Source: an uncultured Moraxella sp. (lineage in GTDB: Bacteria; Pseudomonadota; Gammaproteobacteria; Pseudomonadales; Moraxellaceae). Taken from it: 31,295 bases of DNA. Positions 15,945 to 23,265 of the stretch are shown piece by piece. The stretch covers positions 1 through 31,295 of the forward strand of contig CALTTC010000022.1 in NCBI GenBank assembly GCA_943908425.1. Reading direction: 5' to 3'. The notes under the pieces were generated by a model. It saw only the letters and a program-made list of their open reading frames with translations, was not told the DNA's origin and made no database searches. A program made the translations under genes and the position numbers. How positions within the stretch are numbered: position 1 is the stretch's first letter; every line of letters starts with the position of its first letter.

Positions 15945-17534
15945 ATGAGCAATACGCCTTTTACTTTGCCAGACTGGCTAAGCCCTGCCCACTTAACAAC
16001 CATCAAGCGGGGCATAGAAAAAGAAGGCTTGCGTATGGCACACAGTGGCTATTCGGCAACCACCCCCCACCCTACCAATCTTGGCTCTAAACTAACCCAC
16101 CCCTTTATTACCACGGATTATTCTGAAAATTTGCTAGAGCTTATCACCCCACCTTATGCCAGTATTGACGATGCCTTAGCAATGCTAAAAAAGCTTCATA
16201 TTGTCGTTGCTCAAAATTTGGGCGATGAGCTAATGTGGCCATTGTCTATGCCGTGTATGCTCTCAGACAAAGATACCGATATTCCCCTTGCCGACTACGG
16301 CACAAGCAACTTGGGCAAACTTAAAACACTCTACCGCTCTGGGCTTGCCGTGCGTTATGGTCGCAAAATGCAAACCATTGCTGGCATTCATTATAATTTA
16401 TCGCTTGGGGATAATCTGTTTCAAGCGTGGCAACATAATATATCGCCAAATACCGCCGAGCAACACAGCGTTGGGCTAAGTGGTGATTTGCAAGCTTTTA
16501 AAAATGACAAATATTTAGGGTTAATTCGTAACTTTAAACGCTTATCGCCATTATTGCTATATTTGACAGGGGCAAGCCCAAGTATCTGTCCGTGTTTTGT
16601 TGATGGTCGCAAACACAATCTTAGCCCCCTAAGCGATAAAAACACCACGCTATATCGCCCTTATGCCACGTCGCTAAGAATGGGTAAGCTTGGCTATACT
16701 AATAGCGTGCAAGAAAATTTGGGTATTTTTTATAATCATCTTGATGACTATATTGCCGAGCTGAAACGAGCGGTTAATACGCCTTTTTCTGCCTTTAATG
16801 CCATTGGCGTTGATGACAGTAATGGTATGCCCATTCAAATCAACGACCATATTTTGCAAATTGAAAACGAGTATTACAGCCCCATTCGCCCAAAACAGCT
16901 CACCCATAGCGGACAAACGCCCACAGATGCCTTAAAAGAGCGGGGGATTTTGTATGTAGAATTTCGGGCGATAGATTTAAACCCTTATAGCGAGATTGGC
17001 ATTGACCAACATACGGCGTGTTTTTTGGAGATTTTGGCGATATACTGCTTATTATTGTCATCGCCCCCATTGTATGAAGATGAAGAGCGATTGCTTAGCA
17101 ACAATATTGAGACGATTGTCAATGACGGACGCAAAAACGGCATTACCATTGACACACTCACAGGCAGTATCGCCTTTGCTACTTGGGCAAATAAGCACTT
17201 AACTGCAATGACAACGATTGCCGAATTATTTGACAAAAATAATAACCATAAGCCCTACCAAACCGCCCTACAAACAATGCTAGCACGCCTAGCCGATAGT
17301 GAAAAAACCCCATCAGCACGCATTATTGCCGATAGTCTAAAACTTGGCAGTACTTGGCAACTTGGGGCAAGTCTTGGGCAAGCTTATAAACAATCGCTAC
17401 TGACAGAAGGCTTAAACACCAAAGACCAGCACTATTTTGATACCCTTGCAACGACATCTTGGCAAGAACAAAAAATACTAGAAGCAAGCGATACGCTATC
17501 TTTTAAAGAATATTTAGCCCCCTATCGCTCATAA
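15945..17534 (+). CDS. gshA: glutamate-cysteine ligase (GshA)
   Basis: The 529-residue enzyme joins glutamate and cysteine with ATP, the first and rate-limiting step of glutathione synthesis in the cytoplasm. It is the gammaproteobacterial type (E. coli about 518 residues): the N-terminal RGIEKEGLR motif is the ATP/metal-binding glutamate region, ITTDYSENLLELITPP is a family hallmark, and QTIAGIHYNLS and VEFRAIDLNPYSEIGI are conserved core stretches. TTAGGATAAG precedes the ATG. It is followed by dsbB after 37 bases, probably as one transcript, linking two thiol-redox genes. Confidence 0.96.
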   Translation: MSNTPFTLPDWLSPAHLTTIKRGIEKEGLRMAHSGYSATTPHPTNLGSKLTHPFITTDYSENLLELITPPYASIDDALAMLKKLHIVVAQNLGDELMWPLSMPCMLSDKDTDIPLADYGTSNLGKLKTLYRSGLAVRYGRKMQTIAGIHYNLSLGDNLFQAWQHNISPNTAEQHSVGLSGDLQAFKNDKYLGLIRNFKRLSPLLLYLTGASPSICPCFVDGRKHNLSPLSDKNTTLYRPYATSLRMGKLGYTNSVQENLGIFYNHLDDYIAELKRAVNTPFSAFNAIGVDDSNGMPIQINDHILQIENEYYSPIRPKQLTHSGQTPTDALKERGILYVEFRAIDLNPYSEIGIDQHTACFLEILAIYCLLLSSPPLYEDEERLLSNNIETIVNDGRKNGITIDTLTGSIAFATWANKHLTAMTTIAELFDKNNNHKPYQTALQTMLARLADSEKTPSARIIADSLKLGSTWQLGASLGQAYKQSLLTEGLNTKDQHYFDTLATTSWQEQKILEASDTLSFKEYLAPYRS

Positions 17535-17571
17535 ATCACCTAAATTGACAACCTAACCCTTGGTAAAACTT

Positions 17572-18096
17572 ATGGCAATTAGTAATCAAATCACCCCACG
17601 CCGGCTTAATTTTATCCTATTTGCCCTTGCGGTGGCAGGTATGGCATTTGCCTTATATCTACAGCACGTTGTCCGCCTTGACCCTTGTCCTTTGTGTATT
17701 TTTCAGCGGATTGGGCTCGTTGTAATGGGCGTATTTGCTTTATTAAACGCCTTAATTAACCCCAAAAAACTACCAGCAAAGCTTGGGCTGTGGCTTGTAA
17801 GCCTACTAGGCATTGTCTGGTCAGTAGGGGTGGCAGCACGCCACGTTTGGCTCACCTACTTGCCTGCCGATAAAGTCCCTGCTTGTGGACCTGGGCTGAA
17901 TTATTGGGTAGAAACCTTGCCGATTTTGCAAGTATTTACCGAAGTATTAAAAGGCTCGGGTGAATGTGCGGTGATTGATTGGACGCTTTTTGGTTTTTCT
18001 TTACCAGAGCTATCGCTTGCTTTTTTTAGCGTACTGCTTGCCCTACACGGCTGGCTACTATCTCTTTATCTAAAAAATCACACCAAAAGCAAATAA
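17572..18096 (+). CDS. dsbB: disulfide bond formation protein B (DsbB)
   Basis: The 174-residue inner-membrane protein reoxidises DsbA and passes electrons to quinone. It has four membrane helices and both redox pairs: Cys39-Cys42 in DPCPLCIFQR in the first periplasmic loop, and Cys105 (VPACGPG) with Cys132 (GSGECAV) in the second. FQR and the later WLTYLPAD region suit quinone binding. I start at ATG 17572 (MAISNQ); TTG 17560 would add four residues, and neither start has a strong ribosome site. It follows gshA closely. Confidence 0.93.
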   Translation: MAISNQITPRRLNFILFALAVAGMAFALYLQHVVRLDPCPLCIFQRIGLVVMGVFALLNALINPKKLPAKLGLWLVSLLGIVWSVGVAARHVWLTYLPADKVPACGPGLNYWVETLPILQVFTEVLKGSGECAVIDWTLFGFSLPELSLAFFSVLLALHGWLLSLYLKNHTKSK

Positions 18097-18273
18097 TTTT
18101 AGCTAACTGTGCAATCACAAAACCAAAGCGTTAAAAACAGCTCTAAACTATACATCAACTCCCTAATTTTAAAACCACAATACAAAAAGAGCCAAATCAT
18201 TCAACCAAACAAAAACATGAGCCAAGCCAAACTTATTTAGCAAACTTTTTAAATCAAGCAAAATAAAATCTGT

Positions 18274-18279
18274 TACAAT
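18274..18279 (+). promoter_or_regulatory. -10 box of mpl
   Basis: TACAAT lies in the context AAAATCTGTTACAATAGCC, 30 bases before the mpl ATG. Nearly the same sequence occurs at the guaA promoter. No clear -35. Confidence 0.4.
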
Positions 18280-18309
18280 AGCCAAGCCATTTTATCGTTA
18301 GGACAATCA

Positions 18310-19659
18310 ATGCATATTCATATTTTGGGCATTTGTGGCACGTTTATGGGGTCGCTGGCATTATTAGCACAAAAGCTGGGTTATCAGGTAACAGGGTCAG
18401 ACAGCAACGTTTATCCGCCGATGAGTAACGAGCTTGCCAAGGCGGGCATTAGTATTCGCTTGGGCTATGATGACGCAAGTTTAATACCCCACCCTGATTT
18501 GGTCGTGGTGGGTAATGCGATGACTCGGGGCGTGCCTGCGGTAGAATATATGCTAAACGCCAATTTGCCCTACACGTCAGGCCCTGCTTTTTTGGCTTCT
18601 ATCTTAAAAGACAAGCACGTTATCGCTATTGCTGGCACACACGGCAAAACCACGACGACCACAATGACCGCTTGGATTTTGGATTATGCCGGGGTTGATA
18701 CTGGCTTTTTAATTGGCGGCGTGCCACTGTGTTTTGAGCAAAGTGCCAGAGTAGGCGATGCGCCTTATTTTGTGGTGGAAGCCGATGAATACGACAGTGC
18801 ATTTTTTGACAAACGTGCCAAATTTATCCACTATCGCCCAAAAACACTCGTGCTAAATAATTTAGAATTTGACCACGCTGATATTTTTGCTGATTTGTCT
18901 GCCATACAAACGCAATTTCACCACTTAATACGCACCGTGCCAAGCAGTGGACAACTCATTACCCCAAGCAATGATGATGCCCTAAACGAGACGCTCGCTA
19001 TGGGGGCGTGGTCGCCTGTGCTGACTACCAGTATTGACGGCAATGGCACGCTAAACGCTCACTTATTAAGCGATGACGGCAGTCATTTTGAGATTTGGTA
19101 TCAAGGAGATAGGGTCGGCGAAGTATTGTGGCAACTGACTGGACAACACAACGTCAAAAATGCCTTAAGTGCCATTGGGGCAAGTCTGCAAGTTGGGGTA
19201 GCACTGCCTACCGCTTGTATGGCACTTTGTGATTTTCGTGGTATCAAACGGCGAATGGAGCTTATCGGCACGGTACACGGCATAGACGTTTATGATGATT
19301 TTGCCCATCACCCAACCGCCATTGCCACAACCTTAGATGGGGCAAAAAAACGCTTTGGTAAGCGTAAAATTTGGGCGGTCATTGAGCCACGCTCCAACAC
19401 GATGAAAATGGGACACCACGCAGAGAGTTTGGCAGACAGCACCAAACTTGCCGACCACGTTATTTGGTATGAGCCTAGCGATATGGACTGGCAATTATCG
19501 TCTATTATCCCCCAAAACGCGCGATGCCAGATTATGCATAGTAGCGATGACATTGCCATTTATTTGGGTAAATATGCCGATATGGGCGACATTATTATCA
19601 TTATGTCCAATGGCAGTTTTGATGGGCTTTATGATAAGGTTTTGGACAAGTTGGCATAG
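18310..19659 (+). CDS. mpl: UDP-MurNAc:L-Ala-gamma-D-Glu-meso-DAP ligase (Mpl)
   Basis: The 449-residue enzyme recycles the murein tripeptide by joining it to UDP-N-acetylmuramate. The Mur-ligase features are present: an N-terminal UMP-binding Rossmann start (HIHILGICGTFMGSLA), the ATP loop AGTHGKTTTT at about residues 111-120, central ligase stretch FVVEADEYDSAFFD, and the C-terminal DFAHHPTAI and EPRSNTMKMG motifs typical of Mpl. E. coli Mpl is about 457 residues. No good Shine-Dalgarno stands before the ATG beyond TTAGGACA. It is a single gene with a promoter just upstream, in a 213-base gap after dsbB. Confidence 0.95.
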   Translation: MHIHILGICGTFMGSLALLAQKLGYQVTGSDSNVYPPMSNELAKAGISIRLGYDDASLIPHPDLVVVGNAMTRGVPAVEYMLNANLPYTSGPAFLASILKDKHVIAIAGTHGKTTTTTMTAWILDYAGVDTGFLIGGVPLCFEQSARVGDAPYFVVEADEYDSAFFDKRAKFIHYRPKTLVLNNLEFDHADIFADLSAIQTQFHHLIRTVPSSGQLITPSNDDALNETLAMGAWSPVLTTSIDGNGTLNAHLLSDDGSHFEIWYQGDRVGEVLWQLTGQHNVKNALSAIGASLQVGVALPTACMALCDFRGIKRRMELIGTVHGIDVYDDFAHHPTAIATTLDGAKKRFGKRKIWAVIEPRSNTMKMGHHAESLADSTKLADHVIWYEPSDMDWQLSSIIPQNARCQIMHSSDDIAIYLGKYADMGDIIIIMSNGSFDGLYDKVLDKLA

Positions 19660-19823
19660 TTCAGTGATCATTATTTTATAGCGGTATTGCTGTTAGTGAT
19701 TATGTTTATCGCCATTCAACATTTGGCTTGATTAACAAACTGGCATTTACCCAAACTTTACAATATTCACAAAAGATTACTGCTTTTGCGACACAATGCT
19801 ACAGCTTTTTTTGGGGCGTATCC

Positions 19824-19829
19824 TATAAT
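19824..19829 (+). promoter_or_regulatory. -10 box of the PepSY gene
   Basis: TATAAT lies 29 bases before the ATG of the PepSY protein. No strong -35 is visible. Confidence 0.4.
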
Positions 19830-19857
19830 AACGTCATTAGTTATTGGAGATACGATA

Positions 19858-20451
19858 ATGCACAAAAAACTATCCCTAGCCTTGTTAGGCACGGCACTTG
19901 CTGTTGTACCGCTAAGCGTAATTGCCAAAGCCAATTTGGCACTACCTACCCAACCTGCACCCATGGTTGCCGCGCAAGGAGCTACCACCCACAACATCAG
20001 CCAAGATGCCAGCGTCTATAACGCCGCCCCCATCAAGCTTAATCGCGCGATTGCGATCGCCCAAGGGCAAGCCCCCAACGCCCAAGTGGTGGAGGTCAGC
20101 TTTGACGATGACAACGGTGGTGAATATGAGGTGACGCTCCTGTCTGCCAATGGCAAATTTGAGGTGGACATCTCCGCCCTAAATGGACAAGTCGTCAAAC
20201 AAAAACAAAAACGTATCAAAGCCAAAGAACGTAACGAACTTCAAGCCTATAAAGTAGCGCCTGTAAGCTTAACACAGGCTATCGCACACGCCGAACGCAC
20301 AGTTGGTGGCAGTGCTTACGCCGTGGAATTTGACGAAAAAAGTGGTGCTAACCGTTACGAATTAAAAGTCGCAACGCCCACCCATCAAAGCTATGAAGTG
20401 GTTATCAACGCCACAACGGGTGCGGTCATCTCACAAAAAATTGACGACTAG
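19858..20451 (+). CDS. exported protein with two PepSY domains
   Basis: The 197-residue protein begins with a signal peptide (KK, then ALLGTALAVVPLSV, with likely cleavage after VIAKA), so it is periplasmic or secreted. Two PepSY repeats follow. The first, from about residue 58, begins with APIKLNRAIAIAQ and ends in DISALNGQVVKQK; the second, from about 130, begins APVSLTQAIAHAE and ends in VVINATTGAVISQK. PepSY domains are found in protease propeptides and stand-alone envelope proteins; inhibition of proteases is a proposed role. TTGGAGA precedes the ATG at seven bases. A frame open from 19786 has no supported earlier start. It is followed 67 bases later by a small membrane protein gene. Confidence 0.85.
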   Translation: MHKKLSLALLGTALAVVPLSVIAKANLALPTQPAPMVAAQGATTHNISQDASVYNAAPIKLNRAIAIAQGQAPNAQVVEVSFDDDNGGEYEVTLLSANGKFEVDISALNGQVVKQKQKRIKAKERNELQAYKVAPVSLTQAIAHAERTVGGSAYAVEFDEKSGANRYELKVATPTHQSYEVVINATTGAVISQKIDD

Positions 20452-20518
20452 CCTTTACTTTTTCTAGCCTTTATTTTTTAATTAAGCTATCTATTATTTA
20501 GCGACATAGGAGAACATT

Positions 20519-20776
20519 ATGGGTATTATCTGGACAATTGTTATTGGATTTATTGTCGGTCTTGTAGCGCGCGCCATTAAACCTGGTGCAGACGCGATGG
20601 GCTGGGTGATGACTATTGTATTAGGTATCGCTGGCTCATTTGTTGGTGGACTATTGGCAGGGGTATTTGGACTTGCCGCCACAGGGGGCATTGGACGCTT
20701 TATTTTGTCTACCATTGGCGCGGTTATTTTACTATTCGTTTATGAACTTATCGCGGGTAAAAAACGTATAAAATAA
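20519..20776 (+). CDS. GlsB/YeaQ/YmgE family membrane protein
   Basis: The 85-residue protein has three hydrophobic helices rich in glycine (IIWTIVIGFIVGLVARAI, VMTIVLGIAGSFVGGLLAG, ILSTIGAVILLFVYEL) and a basic tail, exactly the layout of the transglycosylase-associated GlsB/YeaQ/YmgE family. Members are small inner-membrane proteins linked to general stress; biochemical function is not known. ATAGGAGA lies seven bases before the ATG. It is 67 bases after the PepSY gene and is followed by a terminator, so the two may share a transcript. Confidence 0.9.
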   Translation: MGIIWTIVIGFIVGLVARAIKPGADAMGWVMTIVLGIAGSFVGGLLAGVFGLAATGGIGRFILSTIGAVILLFVYELIAGKKRIK

Positions 20777-20804
20777 ACCGTCTTTTGCTCATTTGACCCT
20801 TGAT

Positions 20805-20833
20805 AAAACGGCTTTTTGATCCGTTTTTTGTTG
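20805..20833 (+). terminator. rho-independent terminator before dnaN
   Basis: AAAACGG-CTTTTTGAT-CCGTTTT, with a T tract after it. It separates the membrane-protein gene from the dnaN transcript. Confidence 0.7.
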
Positions 20834-20864
20834 TGTCGGCTATATCGCAATTCTTGCCCTAAAG

Positions 20865-20873
20865 TGCTATAAT
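20865..20873 (+). promoter_or_regulatory. extended -10 promoter of dnaN
   Basis: TGCTATAAT lies 33 bases upstream of the dnaN ATG with no clear -35. The same nine bases precede gyrB and the ABC-F gene. Confidence 0.5.
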
Positions 20874-20906
20874 TATCCTTAATTTTTAATAAATCAATGA
20901 TTGCCA

Positions 20907-22070
20907 ATGAAACTGACCATCGCTCCAGATATCCTTATTAAAGCCACCGATTTGGTTGCCAAAGTTGCCGATAAGCACCACCGCTTTGTGATTTTAGGCA
21001 ACATTAAACTTGAGCTTAATAACGACAGCCTAACCTTGACCGCCTCAGATTTGGACGTGCAATTAGCCACTAAGGTGCGCTTGCCAGAAGGGGCGTGTGT
21101 GGAGGCAGGGAGCATTACGGTACCAGCTGCCAAATTTAATGAAATCTGTAAATCATTGCCCAAATCGGCAAGCGTTACCATTCAAAGCCTAGACGACAAC
21201 CGCTGTCAAATCATCGTGGGCAAAAGCAAATTCGTCTTGGCAAGTCTAGATGCCAGCGATTTTCCAGATATTGGCACGCCCCAAAACAACAAAACATTGA
21301 CCTTATCACGCTCTGCACTGCAAGAGATGATTACTCGCACCAAGTTCTGTATCGCAAGCCAAGACGTACGCCACTACCTCACCGGTATGCTGTTTCATAT
21401 TCACGCCGACAACCTTACCACTGTGGCAACTGACGGACACCGTATGGCGATTGCTCAGCATAACCTAGCTTCGTCTTATGACGAGTTACAGATTATCGTG
21501 CCTGGCAAGGCAGTCGGTGAGCTTGAGCGCTTATTTGGCGAATTACAAAAATCCTTAAAGCAAGACAGTATGGTTGATTTTGGTTTGGACAGTGAATTTT
21601 TGCATTTACAGTTAAACTTTGGCAAGCCAGACGATACAGGGCAAGCCTCTGATGAGCTTGTGGTACAACTGACCGCCCGCCTAATTGACGGTAAATTCCC
21701 TGACTATAACCGAGTTATCCCAAGCGACTTTGCGCAAGTGGCTTATGTACAAAAAAGCGCCATTACCGATGTGTTGCGCCGTGTGTCTATTTTGGCAGAC
21801 GAGCGCGCGCGTGGCGTGGTATTTAGCTTTGAGCCGGAGCTGGCAACGGTGCGCACCACCAATAAGACCGGTGAAGCGGTGGAAACATTGCCACTGCGTT
21901 TAGAGGGTGAGCCGATTGAGCTGGCATTTAATGACACCTACCTAAAAGCGGTTTTTGGCGTATTAGACAACGAAATTCAAATCAAAATGAATAATGCCAA
22001 TAGCGCTACCTTAATTAGCCAAGTGGGCGACGAACGCTACCAATATGTGGTGATGCCGGTGCGAATTTAG
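20907..22070 (+). CDS. dnaN: DNA polymerase III beta sliding clamp (DnaN)
   Basis: The 387-residue clamp encircles DNA and tethers the replicative polymerase. The N-terminus (MKLTIAPDILIKATDLVAKV), the central LTGMLFHI and VATDGHRMA stretch, and the C-terminal YVVMPVRI ending are diagnostic. It is about 20 residues longer than E. coli DnaN. ATG 20907 is favoured over TTG 20901; no strong ribosome site is visible. recF follows after one base. dnaA, the usual upstream gene, is absent; a terminator and a dedicated promoter stand there instead. Confidence 0.97.
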   Translation: MKLTIAPDILIKATDLVAKVADKHHRFVILGNIKLELNNDSLTLTASDLDVQLATKVRLPEGACVEAGSITVPAAKFNEICKSLPKSASVTIQSLDDNRCQIIVGKSKFVLASLDASDFPDIGTPQNNKTLTLSRSALQEMITRTKFCIASQDVRHYLTGMLFHIHADNLTTVATDGHRMAIAQHNLASSYDELQIIVPGKAVGELERLFGELQKSLKQDSMVDFGLDSEFLHLQLNFGKPDDTGQASDELVVQLTARLIDGKFPDYNRVIPSDFAQVAYVQKSAITDVLRRVSILADERARGVVFSFEPELATVRTTNKTGEAVETLPLRLEGEPIELAFNDTYLKAVFGVLDNEIQIKMNNANSATLISQVGDERYQYVVMPVRI

Positions 22071-22071
22071 G

Positions 22072-23181
22072 GTGATTAGCCAGCTTATGGTTCATAACTT
22101 GCGCAATCTTGAAGCGCTTGAATTGACACCAAACCGTTGTAATGTGTTCGTTGGCGAGAACGGCAGTGGCAAAACCTCCTTGCTTGAGAGTGTTTTTTTA
22201 TTGTCGCGCGGTAAGACCTTTCGCCACCATCAGCCCAAGCATTATATTGCCCACGAACACAACGATTGTACGGTATTTGCTAGGCTTACCTCTAACGATA
22301 CGCTTGCCATTAGCAAAGACAAAAAGGCGCTGACCACCTTGCGCCACAACCAAAACCCTGTCGCCACCCAAGCCCCCTTGACAAGAATGTTGCCGACACT
22401 GCTTATTGACCCAAGCAGTATGGCAATACTTGATGAGCGTGCCGAGGGGCGCAGACAACTTTTGGACTGGCTATGTTTTTATTGCGACCGTGAGTTTCAC
22501 AGTCAATGGCTAACCTACCAAAAACTACTAAAACAACGCAACAGCCTCCTAAAGACCCTCAAATACAAAACCCAAAGTCCAGCCATGTACGACGAAATCA
22601 AGGCGTGGGATAGTTCACTGAGTCGCTATGCTGCCGCCTTGCACGCCATACGCGAGACAATTTTTATAGCGTGGCAGGCAAGTTTTGATACCATGGTAAC
22701 CCTACTATTACCGCAATACGCCAAGCGATTGACCCTGCATTATCACCCAGGCTATGATACCACCATGCCCTTACAGCACATTTTGCACGAGCGCTTGGCA
22801 ACTGATATTGATGCTGGCTACACACGCATTGGTATACACCGTGCCGATATCACTATCTATCTTACCTTAGCCCACAAAAAAGAGCTTGCCACCCACATTC
22901 TCTCACGTGGCGAAAAAAAACTGCTTATCACCGCCTTAAAGCTTGCGCAGTTGCCACTGGTCTGTAAGCAAGACAAAACGCCGATTGTCTTAATTGACGA
23001 TATCGGTGCAGAGTTAGACCACATCGCCACCAAACGCTTGATTGACAAGCTAGCAAGCCTGCCATGCCAGTTATTTATCACCAGTCTAGACCCCGATGTT
23101 AGCGATTATTTAACCGCACTTGCCCCAGCGGATATTAGCCAGTTTGACATAACAAACGGCAAGCTTACTCACCAACAATAA
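22072..23181 (+). CDS. recF: DNA replication and repair protein RecF
   Basis: The 369-residue SMC-like ATPase loads RecA at gaps together with RecO and RecR. Walker A is VGENGSGKTS near residues 27-36, the ABC signature is LSRGEKKLLI, and Walker B is PIVLIDDIGAELD. The start is GTG, one base after the dnaN stop, so translation is coupled; the dnaN end supplies an AGGG-like sequence. Length matches the family (E. coli 357). It contains an intact run of eight A at 22913-22920, which is useful as a control for the frameshifts elsewhere. Confidence 0.95.
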   Translation: MISQLMVHNLRNLEALELTPNRCNVFVGENGSGKTSLLESVFLLSRGKTFRHHQPKHYIAHEHNDCTVFARLTSNDTLAISKDKKALTTLRHNQNPVATQAPLTRMLPTLLIDPSSMAILDERAEGRRQLLDWLCFYCDREFHSQWLTYQKLLKQRNSLLKTLKYKTQSPAMYDEIKAWDSSLSRYAAALHAIRETIFIAWQASFDTMVTLLLPQYAKRLTLHYHPGYDTTMPLQHILHERLATDIDAGYTRIGIHRADITIYLTLAHKKELATHILSRGEKKLLITALKLAQLPLVCKQDKTPIVLIDDIGAELDHIATKRLIDKLASLPCQLFITSLDPDVSDYLTALAPADISQFDITNGKLTHQQ

Positions 23182-23223
23182 ATACGCAAGCACAACGCTA
23201 AGCGACAATTTGCCCGCAAAATA

Positions 23224-23232
23224 TGCTATAAT
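23224..23232 (+). promoter_or_regulatory. extended -10 promoter of gyrB
   Basis: TGCTATAAT lies 33 bases before the gyrB ATG, in the 84-base recF-gyrB gap. No good -35 at usual spacing. Confidence 0.5.
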
Positions 23233-23265
23233 AATCCCCATTTGTTAAGCAACTTGAGCCAGTTT

